Assembly (NCBI GenBank): GCA_019075905.1
Contig: JAGXAM010000006.1
Coordinates: forward strand, 1 to 64,000
Direction: 5' to 3'
DNA length: 64,000 bases
From: Hyphomicrobiales bacterium
Lineage (GTDB): Bacteria > Pseudomonadota > Alphaproteobacteria > Rhizobiales > Beijerinckiaceae
Shown here: positions 8,925 to 20,209 of the stretch, piece after piece
How positions within the stretch are numbered: the stretch's first letter is position 1
How the letters are laid out: each line of letters opens with the position of its first letter
Program-made: the position numbers and the translations under genes
The notes under the pieces: generated by a model
Databases searched by the model: none
The model's input: only the letters and a program-made list of their open reading frames with translations
What the model was told of the DNA's origin: nothing

Positions 8925-8951
8925 GCGGCGGCGCGCTCCGGCGCCCGCCGC
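8925..8951 (+). terminator. GC-rich hairpin after cysK, possible terminator
   Basis: GCGGCGGCGC (8925-8934) pairs with GCGCCCGCCGC (8941-8951) with a single bulge and a six-base loop, starting eight bases after the cysK stop. No T-run follows, so it may only stabilise the 3' end. Confidence 0.4.
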
Positions 8952-9156
8952 ATTGTGGCGAGGTCATTGTTCCGGCAGGCAAATTGCGCGGCCTTGCGGC
9001 GCTGGAACAAGCCCGCTGCCTTGATGCCGGGAGCGGCATAAATTCCTCTGCAACAGCCGTGTGACACTCTGGACACGGCGCACGCGCGGCCCTACACATA
9101 GGCGAGACAAATCAATGCGCAAAGCCGCATTATGAGCCTGTTGGGGAGCTAAGGCC

Positions 9157-9327
9157 ATGAAATATATCCTGCTTTTGATACCGTGTATCATCGCGCTCTG
9201 GGCGCCGCTCTACAATTCCATCACGCCCACCCTGCTGGGCTTTCCGTTCTTCTACTGGTTCCAGCTGGTCATGATCCCGGTCTCCGCGCTGTTCATTGCC
9301 GCTGCACACGCAATGAGGGCAAAATGA
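9157..9327 (+). CDS. DUF3311 small membrane protein, symporter partner
   Basis: A 56-aa protein with two hydrophobic stretches. It starts MKYILLLIPCIIALWAPLYN and contains LGFPFFYWFQLVMIPVSALF, the pattern of DUF3311 proteins. These are regularly encoded just before a sodium:solute symporter, as small DUF485-type partners are. The stop overlaps the symporter ATG by four bases (ATGA at 9324), so synthesis is probably coupled. GGGGAG lies nine bases before the start. Its role, perhaps assembly or regulation of the carrier, is not established. Confidence 0.88.
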   Translation: MKYILLLIPCIIALWAPLYNSITPTLLGFPFFYWFQLVMIPVSALFIAAAHAMRAK

Positions 9328-10874
9328 CCAGCCATCTCAACTGGACCGCGACCTATGTGTTCGTCGGATTTTTTGCCGTTGTCACCATTTTGGGCTTTGC
9401 CGCCGGGCGCTGGCGGGCGGGCGATCTTGATGAGCTGCACGAATGGGGCCTCGGCGGGCGTCGTTTCGGTGCCTGGGTAACCTGGTTCCTGCTCGGCGGC
9501 GATCTTTACACCGCCTATACGGTGATTGCCGTGCCGGCGCTGGTCTATGCGCTCGGCGCCTTTGGCTACTTCGCCGTGCCCTACACGATCATCGTCTATC
9601 CCTTCATTTTCCTCACCATGCCGCGCCTGTGGAATGTCGCGCACAAGCACGGCTATATCACCGGCGCCGATTTCATCCGCGCCCGCTATGGCAATGCCCC
9701 GCTGGAATGGGCGGTGGCCTTTACCGGCATTCTGGCAACCATGCCTTATATTGCGCTGCAACTGGTCGGCATGGAGAAGGTGATCGAGGGCCTCGGTTTT
9801 GCCGGCACCGGGCTGATGGCGCATCTGCCGCTCACCATCGCCTTTGTCGTCCTGGCGCTTTACACCTATAGCTCGGGCCTGCGCGCTCCGGCCCTGATCG
9901 CCTTTGTAAAAGACATCATGATCTATATTTTCATCATCGCGGCGATCATCATCATCCCTATGAAGCTTGGCGGTTATGGCGCAATCTTCACCAATGCCGG
10001 CAAGTTCTATGCGGGCGCTTTTGCCGCCAATCCAAAATATCCCGGCGGCATGATCCTGCATCCGGCACAAATCGCCCCCTTCATCACCCTGGCTTTGGGC
10101 TCGGCCATGGCGCTGTTCATGTATCCGCATGCGCAGACCGGCACGCTCGCCGCCAATTCCAGCAATTCGATCCGCCGCAACGCCATCGTCCTGCCAGCCT
10201 ATTCGCTGGTTCTCGGGCTGATCGCGCTGCTCGGCTTCATGGGCCACGCTGCCGGCATCAAGGTTGCCAACCCGCAGGATATCGTCCCGCAACTGGTGCT
10301 GAAAATGTTCCCGTCGTGGTTTGTCGGCTTCTGCTTTGCCGCCATCGCCATCGGCGCGCTGGTTCCAGCTGCCATCATGTCGATTGCCGCCGCCAATACC
10401 TTCACGCGCAACATCTGGCGCTCGGCGGTCAACCCCAACCTGCCCGGCCCCGAAGAAGCCAGTATGGCCAAGCTGGTGTCGCTGATTGTCAAGCTCGGCG
10501 CCCTGCTGGCGATTTTCTTCATGCCGACGCTTTACGCCATCAACCTGCAATTGCTCGGCGGTGTCTGGATCCTGCAGATTTTCCCGGCCATCATTTTTGG
10601 GCTCTACACCCGCTGGTTCAGCGGCTGGGGCCTGCTGGCCGGCTGGGCGGTCGGCATGGTCTATGGCACGATCATATCCCATGTCGGCGGTGCCTGGGTG
10701 CCGGTCAGCGTCGCGCCCTTCCTGCATATGGGCGTGTATAATGGCCTGACCGCACTGGTGGCCAATGTGCTGGTCGCCGCGGTGATCTCGGCCGTGACGG
10801 GAGCTATGGGCCAGGCGGCACCCGATGCCACCAAGGCCGGTGACTTCGACGATGCACCGGCGCTCAACTCCTGA
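9324..10874 (+). CDS. Sodium:solute symporter family monocarboxylate transporter (MctP-like)
   Basis: A 516-aa inner-membrane carrier of the SSS family with about 13 membrane segments. Family features include the early FLLGGDLYTAYTVIAVPALV (about residues 51-70), GYITGADFIRARYG, and LMAHLPLTIAFVVLALYTYS. Helix 8 has the typical ALGSAMALFMYPHAQTG. The closest characterised type I recognise is MctP of Rhizobium, which takes up lactate, pyruvate and other short monocarboxylates. The lactate-utilisation gene lutC 255 bases downstream fits that substrate class, but the assignment is inferred. Confidence 0.85.
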   Translation: MTSHLNWTATYVFVGFFAVVTILGFAAGRWRAGDLDELHEWGLGGRRFGAWVTWFLLGGDLYTAYTVIAVPALVYALGAFGYFAVPYTIIVYPFIFLTMPRLWNVAHKHGYITGADFIRARYGNAPLEWAVAFTGILATMPYIALQLVGMEKVIEGLGFAGTGLMAHLPLTIAFVVLALYTYSSGLRAPALIAFVKDIMIYIFIIAAIIIIPMKLGGYGAIFTNAGKFYAGAFAANPKYPGGMILHPAQIAPFITLALGSAMALFMYPHAQTGTLAANSSNSIRRNAIVLPAYSLVLGLIALLGFMGHAAGIKVANPQDIVPQLVLKMFPSWFVGFCFAAIAIGALVPAAIMSIAAANTFTRNIWRSAVNPNLPGPEEASMAKLVSLIVKLGALLAIFFMPTLYAINLQLLGGVWILQIFPAIIFGLYTRWFSGWGLLAGWAVGMVYGTIISHVGGAWVPVSVAPFLHMGVYNGLTALVANVLVAAVISAVTGAMGQAAPDATKAGDFDDAPALNS

Positions 10875-10917
10875 AGTGACGACCCTCGCCGCGACCGGCC
10901 GCATCGGCCGCTGATCG

Positions 10918-10959
10918 AGACGCCCGGCGTTGCGCAAAATGCGTGATGGCCGGGCGTCT
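10918..10959 (+). terminator. Long inverted repeat after the symporter, possible terminator
   Basis: AGACGCCCGGC (10918-10928) is perfectly complementary to GCCGGGCGTCT (10949-10959) with a 20-base loop, 43 bases after the symporter stop. No strong T-tract follows. Confidence 0.45.
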
Positions 10960-10975
10960 GCCTTTGCGGGCATCG

Positions 10976-11042
10976 TCTGCGTGAGCTTCATCAGGTGTGG
11001 GCATTATCAGGTGTGAGCATCATCAACTGCGAGCATCATCAA
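10976..11042. repeat. 16-bp tandem repeat, about four degenerate copies
   Basis: Units at 10991-11006, 11007-11022 and 11023-11038 share a TCAggTGtGaGCATcA pattern; a diverged copy (10976-10990) precedes and a partial TCAAGG follows. The array is in the gap before lutC. It does not code in any visible gene. Confidence 0.7.
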
Positions 11043-11129
11043 GGCAGTGCCTTTGCGCCCACCCCCCTTTCGGGCACGCCCCAAATGCGTTAAGGACACA
11101 TATTCTGCAGCATTGATTGACCCTCGCCC

Positions 11130-11825
11130 ATGAGCGCGCGCGACGAAATTCTCACCTCCATCCGGCATTCGCTTGGCGTCACAGGGCAGGAAGCCCCACG
11201 CCAGCGTGCCGTCAGCGACCGCCTCTCCGGCCACCCCGCCGGCGTCAGCATCGCCCGTGGCCAGTTGCCGGTGCGCGAGCGCCTCGACCTTTTTGCCGCC
11301 CAGGCTGAAAGCGTGCAGGCGACCGTCTCCCGTGTCGCCCGGCCTGACGATGTCCCCGCCGAGGTCGCAGCCTATCTGCGCGCCCGCAACCTGCCCGCCA
11401 GCCTGCGCCACGGCGCCGATTCCCGCCTCGCCGCCATGCCCTGGCAAGCGACCCTGCTGGAGGTCAGCGACGGCCCGTCACGCGGCGATGACATCAACGC
11501 CGTCTCTTATGGCTTTGCCGGCATTGCCGAAACCGGCACGATGATCATGCTGTCCGGCCCCGACAATCCGACGACATTGAATTTCCTGCCCGACAATCAC
11601 ATAGTTGTGATCAATGCCGGGGACATTGTTCCCGACCATGAAGCCGTTTGGGAACGTATCCGTAGCAAATTCGGCGCAAACCAGATGCCGCGCACGCTCA
11701 ACATGATCACCGGGCCATCGCGGTCGGGCGATATTGAACAGACCATGTTGCTTGGTGCGCATGGGCCGCGCGCGCTGCACATCATTCTGGTCGACCCGGA
11801 TTATGTGGCCAAAGCGCCACAGTAA
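11130..11825 (+). CDS. lutC: LUD-domain lactate utilisation protein C
   Basis: A 231-aa cytoplasmic protein of the LUD (YkgG/LutC) family, part of the LutABC iron-sulfur complex that oxidises L-lactate to pyruvate. Family blocks visible are the N-terminal SARDEILTSIRHSLG, GIAETGTMIMLSGPDNPTTL (about 140-159), and ITGPSRSGDIEQTMLLGAHG near the C-terminus. Normally lutA, lutB and lutC are adjacent. Here lutC stands alone behind a monocarboxylate symporter, while a lutA-like gene lies at 28506-29273 and no lutB is in the window. The start region has no good ribosome site. Confidence 0.88.
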   Translation: MSARDEILTSIRHSLGVTGQEAPRQRAVSDRLSGHPAGVSIARGQLPVRERLDLFAAQAESVQATVSRVARPDDVPAEVAAYLRARNLPASLRHGADSRLAAMPWQATLLEVSDGPSRGDDINAVSYGFAGIAETGTMIMLSGPDNPTTLNFLPDNHIVVINAGDIVPDHEAVWERIRSKFGANQMPRTLNMITGPSRSGDIEQTMLLGAHGPRALHIILVDPDYVAKAPQ

Positions 11826-11883
11826 CGGGCTTTTGGTGATATTGCCGCAATAATGCTGTTTTTCTAGGTGAGTGATCGACCCG

Positions 11884-13320
11884 ATGACAAAACCACTTGC
11901 AAAATTGTTTCTGGCCTCGACAATGCTCGCCTGTGGCGCCTGCAGCATGGCGCTCGCCCAGCAGGCAACCAGTGCTGCACCTGCCGCGGACGGCGTCAAG
12001 GTGCAAAACCTGCTGCCAGCGCCTGCTCCCGCCGCGGCCCCGACCCTGCCCGCCGCACCTGCGCCCGCAGCCACCGCCGCCACCCATGCCGCCCCCAGGG
12101 TTGCGCGGATCGTGCATCCGCATCCCAAAAAGCGGGTCGTCTGGCGCAAGAAGCGCATCACCAATAGCTATGGCGCCAGGGACGTGCCGCAGGACCCGAC
12201 GCCAAGTTTCGGGCCGCACACCTTTTATGCCACGGCACGCGCGTCGGAAGTCTATGCCGCCATTGCCGATGCCGGTGGCTGGCCCTATCTGCGCGGCCCG
12301 GTAACACCGCGTTCGCGCGGCCCGCTCGTCAAGGAATTGCGTCGACGGCTGGCGATCGAGCATGATTTGCCGAACGATAATGGCAGCCCGCGATGGGATG
12401 CCGGTCTCACCGAAGCGGTGAAACATTTTCAATGGCGCATGGGCCTGCGCCCGACCGGGCTCGTCACCGGCCTCACCCTGCAGGAAATGAATGTGTCCGC
12501 GCGTGCACGCTTTCGGGCGCTGGCCTCCAGCGCGCAGCGGCTGGCCGGCGTGCATTTCCCGTTCGGCGATCGCTATGTCGACGTGAACATCCCCTCCGAA
12601 TCAGTCGAGGCGGTGGATTTCGGCCATGTCGTGCACCGCTTCACCGCCGTGGTGGGCGCGCGCGATCACCAGTCGCCGCAGATCGTAGCCAGCATCTCGG
12701 CGATCAACATCAATCCCAACTGGACGCTGCCGCAATCGATCATCAAAAACGAAATCATTCCCAAGATGCAGAAGGATCCGAATTTCCTCAGCCATCTGCG
12801 CATCAAGATTTTCGATTACAAGAACCATCCGGTCAACCCGCGGTCGATCGACTGGTACAGCGCCGAAGCTTCCAACCATATCTTCCGGCAGGATTCCGGG
12901 GTGCATGATGCCCTTGGCCAGTTGCGCATCCAGATGTTCAACAAGGAAGAAGTCTATATGCACGACACTGACGAGCGCGGCCTGTTCGCGCTGCAGGACC
13001 GGTTTCGCTCGCATGGCTGCGTGCGCATCAAGAATGTCAATAATCTCGCCTCCTGGCTACTGCAGGGTGCCGGTGGCTCCCCGGAAGGCTCCTGGACGCC
13101 GCATGCCCTGGACGCGAGCATTGCCACCAACAAGCAGCAGACCATCAACCTGCCGCATGCTGTCCCGGTCATCTGGGTCTATATGACGGGCTGGGCCGAT
13201 CGTAACGGCGTCACGCATTTCCGCGATGATGCCTATCACCTCGACGACATTGGCGGCTCTTACACCAGCAATGACAATGTCGCCCGGCGCGGCGGAGCCG
13301 AAATCATCAATGTCCGCTGA
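11884..13320 (+). CDS. Murein L,D-transpeptidase of the YcbB/LdtD type
   Basis: A 478-aa exported enzyme that would form 3-3 cross-links in peptidoglycan. The N-terminus KLFLASTMLACGACSMALAQ is a signal peptide (with a possible lipobox-like LACGAC). An Ala/Pro-rich linker runs to about residue 75. A peptidoglycan-binding-like segment (about 140-200) contains LTEAVKHFQWRMGLRPTGLV. The YkuD domain (about 225-400) has the catalytic RFRSHGCVRIKN motif. The PSFGPHTFYA region is a normal linker. ATG 11884 is taken; GTG 11872 in the same frame is closer to AGGTGAG and cannot be excluded. Confidence 0.9.
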   Translation: MTKPLAKLFLASTMLACGACSMALAQQATSAAPAADGVKVQNLLPAPAPAAAPTLPAAPAPAATAATHAAPRVARIVHPHPKKRVVWRKKRITNSYGARDVPQDPTPSFGPHTFYATARASEVYAAIADAGGWPYLRGPVTPRSRGPLVKELRRRLAIEHDLPNDNGSPRWDAGLTEAVKHFQWRMGLRPTGLVTGLTLQEMNVSARARFRALASSAQRLAGVHFPFGDRYVDVNIPSESVEAVDFGHVVHRFTAVVGARDHQSPQIVASISAININPNWTLPQSIIKNEIIPKMQKDPNFLSHLRIKIFDYKNHPVNPRSIDWYSAEASNHIFRQDSGVHDALGQLRIQMFNKEEVYMHDTDERGLFALQDRFRSHGCVRIKNVNNLASWLLQGAGGSPEGSWTPHALDASIATNKQQTINLPHAVPVIWVYMTGWADRNGVTHFRDDAYHLDDIGGSYTSNDNVARRGGAEIINVR

Positions 13321-13951
13321 AGCGGGGGCGAATCGCCCCCCGCACCATCACCCGCTGCAAAACCGGGTCGATCCGTTCGGCGCCCTCCATGCCGTCAGTT
13401 TCCGTGGTTCCATGATGGGCAACCGCGGCGGAAGGTTCCATCACCCCGCGCAAGACCTCGGAACCAGGCACTGGGCCAGCCGGCAATGGCTGATTTGCCT
13501 GTGCGACTTCAAAGACCGCCGCCGCGAGGTCTGGGGCCGAGGCTATACCGAACTGTTCTTCCTCGATGAAATCACCGCGCTCGCCGCCGGTCACCGGCCG
13601 TGCTTCGAATGCCGGCGTGACGCGGCCAGGGCCTTTTGCGCGGCGGTCGGCGTCACTTCAGCGCCGGCACTGGACGAGCTTTTGCACCGCCAGCGCTTGC
13701 AGGAGGGCCGCAAGCGCAGCTTTGCCGCGCCATGGCAGAGCCTGCCGGATGGGGCGATGTTCGCCATTGGCACGCAGGCCTATGCGCTGGCACAGCGCCG
13801 CGCCCTGCCCTGGAGTTTTGCCGGCTATGGCCCGGCCGCGAGGCTGCCGCTAAACCTCGAAGTCACTGTATTGACGCCGCCTTCAACTGTTCTGGCCCTG
13901 GCCGCCGGTTACCGGCCGCAAAACGCGCCCGACGCAGGGCTGCCGCATTGA
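13310..13951 (+). CDS. Conserved protein of unknown function, His/Cys-rich
   Basis: A 213-aa soluble protein I cannot assign. It starts inside the end of the transpeptidase gene (11-base overlap, ATG 13310), with GGAG further upstream than usual. The N-terminal part is unusually rich in His and Arg (PPHHHPLQNRVDPFG, then GNRGGRFHHPAQDLGTRHW). The middle has the pattern GHRPCFECRRDAARAFCAAV with three cysteines, which could bind a metal or form a redox site. There is no signal peptide or membrane segment. Codon usage resembles the neighbours, so it looks native. I have an impression of similar proteins in other alphaproteobacteria, but no function is known to me. Confidence 0.7.
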   Translation: MSAEAGANRPPHHHPLQNRVDPFGALHAVSFRGSMMGNRGGRFHHPAQDLGTRHWASRQWLICLCDFKDRRREVWGRGYTELFFLDEITALAAGHRPCFECRRDAARAFCAAVGVTSAPALDELLHRQRLQEGRKRSFAAPWQSLPDGAMFAIGTQAYALAQRRALPWSFAGYGPAARLPLNLEVTVLTPPSTVLALAAGYRPQNAPDAGLPH

Positions 13952-14072
13952 AATCATCACAGGCTGCAAGCTGGCCAGCCTTGACAAGATTGGTGATTGC
14001 GCCCACATCGCCGCCCCAGCGCCATGGTAGTTTCATGTTTTCGCCATGATTGGCATTCGGGCTTGGTCTCGT

Positions 14073-14077
14073 AGGAG
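14073..14077 (+). promoter_or_regulatory. Shine-Dalgarno that fixes the aceB start
   Basis: AGGAG lies eight bases before ATG 14086. The frame is open from 14050, but only the later ATG has a ribosome site. Confidence 0.7.
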
Positions 14078-14085
14078 ATGTTGTG

Positions 14086-15693
<1,608 letters not shown>

Positions 15694-15752
15694 CAAGGGC
15701 CGGTCAGGCAGCCGACATTGTTCCGCAAGACAAAAACAGTGGAGGAATGTTC

Positions 15753-16061
15753 ATGGCCAAGCTCGTGGCAATCTACAAGACACCGAAGGACAAGGCGAAA
15801 TTTGACGCCTATTATTATTCGACCCATGTGCCGCTGGCCAAGACCATCAAGGGCCTGCGCGGCTATGAGGTGAGCACCGGCGCCATCGGCCTGCCGATGG
15901 ACCCCGGCAACGTGCATCTGGTCGCCATCCTCACCTTCGACAGTGCCGCCGACATTGCCGCGGCGCTCGGCTCGCCTGAAGGTCAGGCCACCGCCGGTGA
16001 TCTCGGCAATTTTGCCGATGGCGGCGTCGATCTGATGATATTCGACAGCAAGATGGTCTAG
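15753..16061 (+). CDS. EthD family (dimeric alpha/beta barrel) protein
   Basis: A 102-aa protein. KLVAIYKTPKDKAKFDAYYY at the start, then THVPLAKTIKGLRGYEVSTG, are the typical first strand and helix of the EthD/ferredoxin-like barrel family. Members bind small hydrophobic ligands or act in ether and quinone metabolism; the function here is unknown. ATG 15753 has GGAGGA six bases upstream, whereas ATG 15747 directly abuts it. It lies 59 bases after aceB and may be cotranscribed. Confidence 0.82.
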   Translation: MAKLVAIYKTPKDKAKFDAYYYSTHVPLAKTIKGLRGYEVSTGAIGLPMDPGNVHLVAILTFDSAADIAAALGSPEGQATAGDLGNFADGGVDLMIFDSKMV

Positions 16062-16064
16062 CCC

Positions 16065-16078
16065 ACCGGCGCGCCGGT
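16065..16078. repeat. Perfect 14-bp palindrome after the EthD gene
   Basis: ACCGGCGCGCCGGT starts three bases after the stop codon. It could form the stem of a weak terminator or be chance in GC-rich DNA. Confidence 0.35.
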
Positions 16079-16206
16079 CTGACGGAGGGTCTGCGCGTCT
16101 GATCGCAGTCCGCTCTGGCGCGCCATGCTGGTTTCATATTGTCAAAAGCCGGGCGGACGGCGCATAAGATGGTTCCGCACCTGTCGAATCTGCTCGGAAA
16201 TCCGTG

Positions 16207-17265
16207 ATGTCCCCCGCTGAAAATGTCATCAAGGCCATTGGCCACACCCCGCTGATCAAGCTGAAACGCGCCTCCGCCCTCACCGGCTGCACGATTCTCG
16301 GCAAGGCCGAATTCATGAATCCCGGCGGATCGGTCAAGGACCGGGCGGCGCGCTTCATCATCGAGGGCGCGGTCGAGCGCGGCCAGTTGCGCCCCGGCGG
16401 CATCATCGTCGAGGGCACGGCCGGCAATACCGGCATTGGTCTGGCCCTGGTCGCCAATGCCATGGGTTTCAAGACGGTGATCGTCATCCCCAACACCCAG
16501 TCGCAGGAAAAGAAGGACATGCTGCGCCTGTCCGGGGCCGAGCTGATCGAGGTTCCCGCCGTTCCCTACGCCAACCCCAATAATTATGTGAAGCTCTCGG
16601 GCCGGCTGGCCGACCAGCTCGCCGCCAGCCATCGCGAGGGCGCGATCTGGGCCAATCAATTCGACAATGTCGACAACCGCCGCGCCCATATCGAGACTAC
16701 CGGCCCGGAGCTGATCGCCCAGACGCAGGGCCGCCTCGATGGCTTTGTCTGCGCTGTGGGCTCCGGCGGCACGCTGGCCGGCGTCGGCATGGCCCTGAAG
16801 GCAGCCAACCCGGCCATCCAGATCGGCATTGCCGACCCGCACGGCTCCGCCCTCTATCATTTTTACGCCCATGGCACGCTCAAGGCCGAAGGCTCGTCGA
16901 TCACCGAGGGCATTGGCCAGGGCCGCATCACCGCCAATCTCGTCAATGCGCCGATCGACCATGCTTTCGAGATCAGCGACGAGGAAGCGCTGGCGACGGT
17001 GTTTGACCTTGCCGAACATGAGGGCCTGCTGCTGGGCGGCTCTTCGGGCATCAACATTGCCGGCGCCATGCGCCTCGCCAAAATCCTTGGCCCCGGTCAC
17101 ACCATTGCGACCATCCTGTGCGATTCCGGCAATCGCTACGCGTCCAAACTGTTCAACCCGACGTTTTTGCGCTCAAAGTCGCTACCCGTTCCGCACTGGA
17201 TGGAGGCGCGCGCCAGCAGCATCGACATCACCGGCGTGCTCAGCGCCGTCCCCGGCCAGTCCTGA
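16207..17265 (+). CDS. Cysteine synthase family protein (second CysK homologue)
   Basis: A 352-aa PLP enzyme of the cysteine synthase/cystathionine beta-synthase family. The PLP lysine is in MNPGGSVKDRAA, with GTAGNTGIGLALVANAMG and the phosphate loop GSGGTLAGVGMAL. It is about 30 residues longer than CysK and has a C-terminal extension. Its sequence differs clearly from the gene at 7943: the substrate loop is EGTAGNTG rather than EPTSGNTG. It could make cysteine from another activated serine, or work in the reverse direction. A 3-mercaptopyruvate sulfurtransferase starts 24 bases downstream, which points to sulfur handling. The start may also be GTG 16204. Confidence 0.85.
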   Translation: MSPAENVIKAIGHTPLIKLKRASALTGCTILGKAEFMNPGGSVKDRAARFIIEGAVERGQLRPGGIIVEGTAGNTGIGLALVANAMGFKTVIVIPNTQSQEKKDMLRLSGAELIEVPAVPYANPNNYVKLSGRLADQLAASHREGAIWANQFDNVDNRRAHIETTGPELIAQTQGRLDGFVCAVGSGGTLAGVGMALKAANPAIQIGIADPHGSALYHFYAHGTLKAEGSSITEGIGQGRITANLVNAPIDHAFEISDEEALATVFDLAEHEGLLLGGSSGINIAGAMRLAKILGPGHTIATILCDSGNRYASKLFNPTFLRSKSLPVPHWMEARASSIDITGVLSAVPGQS

Positions 17266-17289
17266 ATCATCATCACATCTGGATGTTCC

Positions 17290-18153
17290 ATGCCTGAAAC
17301 CAGACCCGCCACCGCGGATATTTTTGTCTCGACCGCCTGGCTGGCCGAACGCCTCGGCGCGCCTGGCCTCATCGTCATCGATGGCTCGTGGTATCTGCCC
17401 GACGCCGGCCGCGATGCCAGGGCCGAATATCGCGCCGCCCACATCCCCGGCGCGATCTATTTTGACATAGACACCATCGCCGATACCAAATCCGGCCTGC
17501 CGCATACAATGCCGAGCCCGGTGCAGTTTTCCTCGCAAATGCGGGCGCTGGGTGTCGGCGACGGCATGACCGTGATTGTTTATGACGGTGCCGGGCTGTT
17601 CTCTGCGCCCCGCGTGCGCTGGATGCTGAAAACTTTCGGCCTCGCCGAGGTCTATGTGCTGGAGGGTGGCATGCCGAAATGGCAGGCCGAGGGCCGCCCC
17701 CTGCAGGACGGCGTGGTCACCTTGCCGCCGCGCCATTTTTCCGCGCGCCTCGACAACAGCGCCATTGCCAGCGCTGAGGACGTCAAGTCAGCCCTTGGCG
17801 GTGGCAGGACCCAGGTGGTCGATGCCCGCTCGGCCGCCCGCTTCGAGGGCCTCGCCCCCGAACCGCGCCCCGGTGTGCGCTCCGGCCATATGCCGGGCGC
17901 GCGCAACCTGCCCTTCGCCGAGATCGTCACAGATGGCAGCCTCAAGACACCCGAGGCCATCACCGCAGCCTTTGAGGCGGCTGGCGTCGATCTCGACCGG
18001 CCGATCATCACCTCGTGCGGCTCCGGCGTCTCGGCGGCCATCCTCGCCCTTGGCCTTGAGGCCATCGGGCGCCGCGTCAGCGCCATCTATGATGGCTCAT
18101 GGGCAGAATGGGGCGCGCGCCAGGATTTGCCGGTCGTTACCGGCAAGGCGTGA
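17290..18153 (+). CDS. sseA: 3-mercaptopyruvate sulfurtransferase
   Basis: A 287-aa tandem rhodanese that moves sulfur from 3-mercaptopyruvate to thiol acceptors or cyanide. The N-terminal inactive rhodanese domain spans about 10-145 ([19 protein letters not shown]). The C-terminal active domain spans about 165-283 and ends with the loop CGSGVSAA. The G-S-G-V context marks a mercaptopyruvate enzyme rather than thiosulfate sulfurtransferase (CRKGVT). The gene follows the second cysteine synthase homologue by 24 bases and is probably in the same transcript. Confidence 0.92.
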   Translation: MPETRPATADIFVSTAWLAERLGAPGLIVIDGSWYLPDAGRDARAEYRAAHIPGAIYFDIDTIADTKSGLPHTMPSPVQFSSQMRALGVGDGMTVIVYDGAGLFSAPRVRWMLKTFGLAEVYVLEGGMPKWQAEGRPLQDGVVTLPPRHFSARLDNSAIASAEDVKSALGGGRTQVVDARSAARFEGLAPEPRPGVRSGHMPGARNLPFAEIVTDGSLKTPEAITAAFEAAGVDLDRPIITSCGSGVSAAILALGLEAIGRRVSAIYDGSWAEWGARQDLPVVTGKA

Positions 18154-18188
18154 TCGCCGCCGCGCGCGCTCATGCGGCCTTTTGGACA

Positions 18189-18219
18189 TTGCGCATAAGT
18201 TAGGCTTCGTGCTTATAAT
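18189..18219 (+). promoter_or_regulatory. glnB: Possible glnB promoter
   Basis: A perfect TATAAT (18214-18219) is preceded by TTGCGC (18189-18194) with a long 19-base spacer, in the 209-base gap before glnB. I found no convincing sigma54 (-24/-12) element here. Confidence 0.35.
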
Positions 18220-18311
18220 TTAGGCAGAACCGGCCAGCCAATTGGGCATGGGCCGGGGCGCTGGTGAAAGCGATTTTGACAGCGCCGAAACTTTCGGCTT
18301 GATGACGATGA

Positions 18312-18701
<390 letters not shown>

Positions 18702-18775
18702 GCTTTGCAACTTGACCTGCATGATTGTAACAAAACCCTGCTCAAGCGAGCAGATTGCAACAAAGAGGGTGAACC

Positions 18776-20185
18776 ATGAAGACCGCCAAGGACGTCCTGA
18801 AGGCGCTGAAGGACAATGATGTAAAATACGTCGATTTGCGTTTCACCGACCCGCGCGGAAAGTGGCAGCATGTCACCTTCGACGTGACGCTCGCCGACGA
18901 GGATATGTTTTCCGAAGGTGTGATGTTTGACGGCTCGTCGATTGCTGGCTGGAAGGCGATCAATGAATCGGACATGACCCTCATGCCCGACCCCACCACC
19001 GCGACGATGGACCCGTTCTTCGCCGCCTCGACCATGGTCATCACCTGCGACATTCTTGAGCCGATGACCGGCCAGCCCTATAACCGCGACCCGCGCTCGA
19101 TTGCCAAGAAGGCCGAAGCCTATCTGAAATCGACCGGCATCGGCGACACTGCGTTTTTCGGCCCGGAAGCCGAATTTTTCGTGTTCGACGATGTGCGTTT
19201 CAAGGCCGATCCCTACAATACCGGCTTCACGCTCGACCATCTCGAACTGCCGTCCAACGGCGACACCGCCTATGAAGGCGGCAACCTCGGCCACCGCATC
19301 CGCACCAAGGGCGGCTATTTCCCGGTCCCGCCGCTCGATTCCGCCCAGGACATGCGCGGCGAGATGCTGGCAGCCATGGCCCAGATGGGCGCGGTTGTCG
19401 AAAAACACCATCACGAAGTCGCCTCCGCCCAGCATGAGCTTGGCCTGAAATTCGGCCCGCTGACCACCATGGCCGACCATATGCAGGTCTACAAATACTG
19501 CATCCACCAGGTCGCCAACAGCTACGGCAAGACCGCAACCTTCATGCCGAAGCCGGTGTTCGGCGACAATGGTTCGGGCATGCACGTCCACCAGTCGATC
19601 TGGAAGGGCGGCAAGCCGACCATGGCCGGCAATAAATATGCCGACCTCAGCCAGGAATGCCTCTATTACATCGGCGGCATCATCAAGCACGCCAAGTCCC
19701 TGAACGGCTTCACCAACCCGTCAACCAACAGCTACAAGCGGCTGGTTCCGGGCTATGAAGCTCCGGTGCTGCTGGCCTATTCGGCCCGCAACCGCTCGGC
19801 ATCCTGCCGTATTCCGTGGACCAACAACCCCAAGGCCAAGCGCGTGGAAGTGCGCTTCCCCGATCCGACCGCCAATCCCTATCTCGCCTTTGCGGCGATG
19901 CTGATGGCTGGCCTCGACGGCATCAAGAACAAGATCGATCCGGGCGCTGCCATGGACAAGGATCTCTACGAACTGCCGCCCAAGGAACTGAAGAAAATCC
20001 CGACGGTTTGCGGCTCTCTGCGTGAGGCGCTGAACGCCCTCTCCAAGGATCGCGAATATCTCAAGGCCGGCGGCGTCTTCAACGACGACTTCATCGACGC
20101 CTATATCGAGCTGAAAATGCAGGAAGTGCACCGCACCGAAATGACCCCGCATCCGGTCGAATTCGACATGTATTATTCCTGCTGA
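18776..20185 (+). CDS. glnA: Glutamine synthetase type I
   Basis: A 469-aa dodecameric enzyme that makes glutamine from glutamate, ammonia and ATP. Diagnostic blocks are [22 protein letters not shown], the ATP site [16 protein letters not shown], and NRSASCRIP. The adenylylation loop [10 protein letters not shown] has its tyrosine at residue 398, matching Tyr397 of the E. coli enzyme, so it should be controlled by GlnE and PII. It ends with a good intrinsic terminator and converges on the ATP synthase operon. Confidence 0.98.
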   Translation: MKTAKDVLKALKDNDVKYVDLRFTDPRGKWQHVTFDVTLADEDMFSEGVMFDGSSIAGWKAINESDMTLMPDPTTATMDPFFAASTMVITCDILEPMTGQPYNRDPRSIAKKAEAYLKSTGIGDTAFFGPEAEFFVFDDVRFKADPYNTGFTLDHLELPSNGDTAYEGGNLGHRIRTKGGYFPVPPLDSAQDMRGEMLAAMAQMGAVVEKHHHEVASAQHELGLKFGPLTTMADHMQVYKYCIHQVANSYGKTATFMPKPVFGDNGSGMHVHQSIWKGGKPTMAGNKYADLSQECLYYIGGIIKHAKSLNGFTNPSTNSYKRLVPGYEAPVLLAYSARNRSASCRIPWTNNPKAKRVEVRFPDPTANPYLAFAAMLMAGLDGIKNKIDPGAAMDKDLYELPPKELKKIPTVCGSLREALNALSKDREYLKAGGVFNDDFIDAYIELKMQEVHRTEMTPHPVEFDMYYSC

Positions 20186-20209
20186 GACCAGGCGCATACA
20201 TCAGTAAAG

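Noticed and set aside
10976-11042. CRISPR-like array
   Set aside because: The units are 16 bp with no spacers, so it is a simple tandem repeat.
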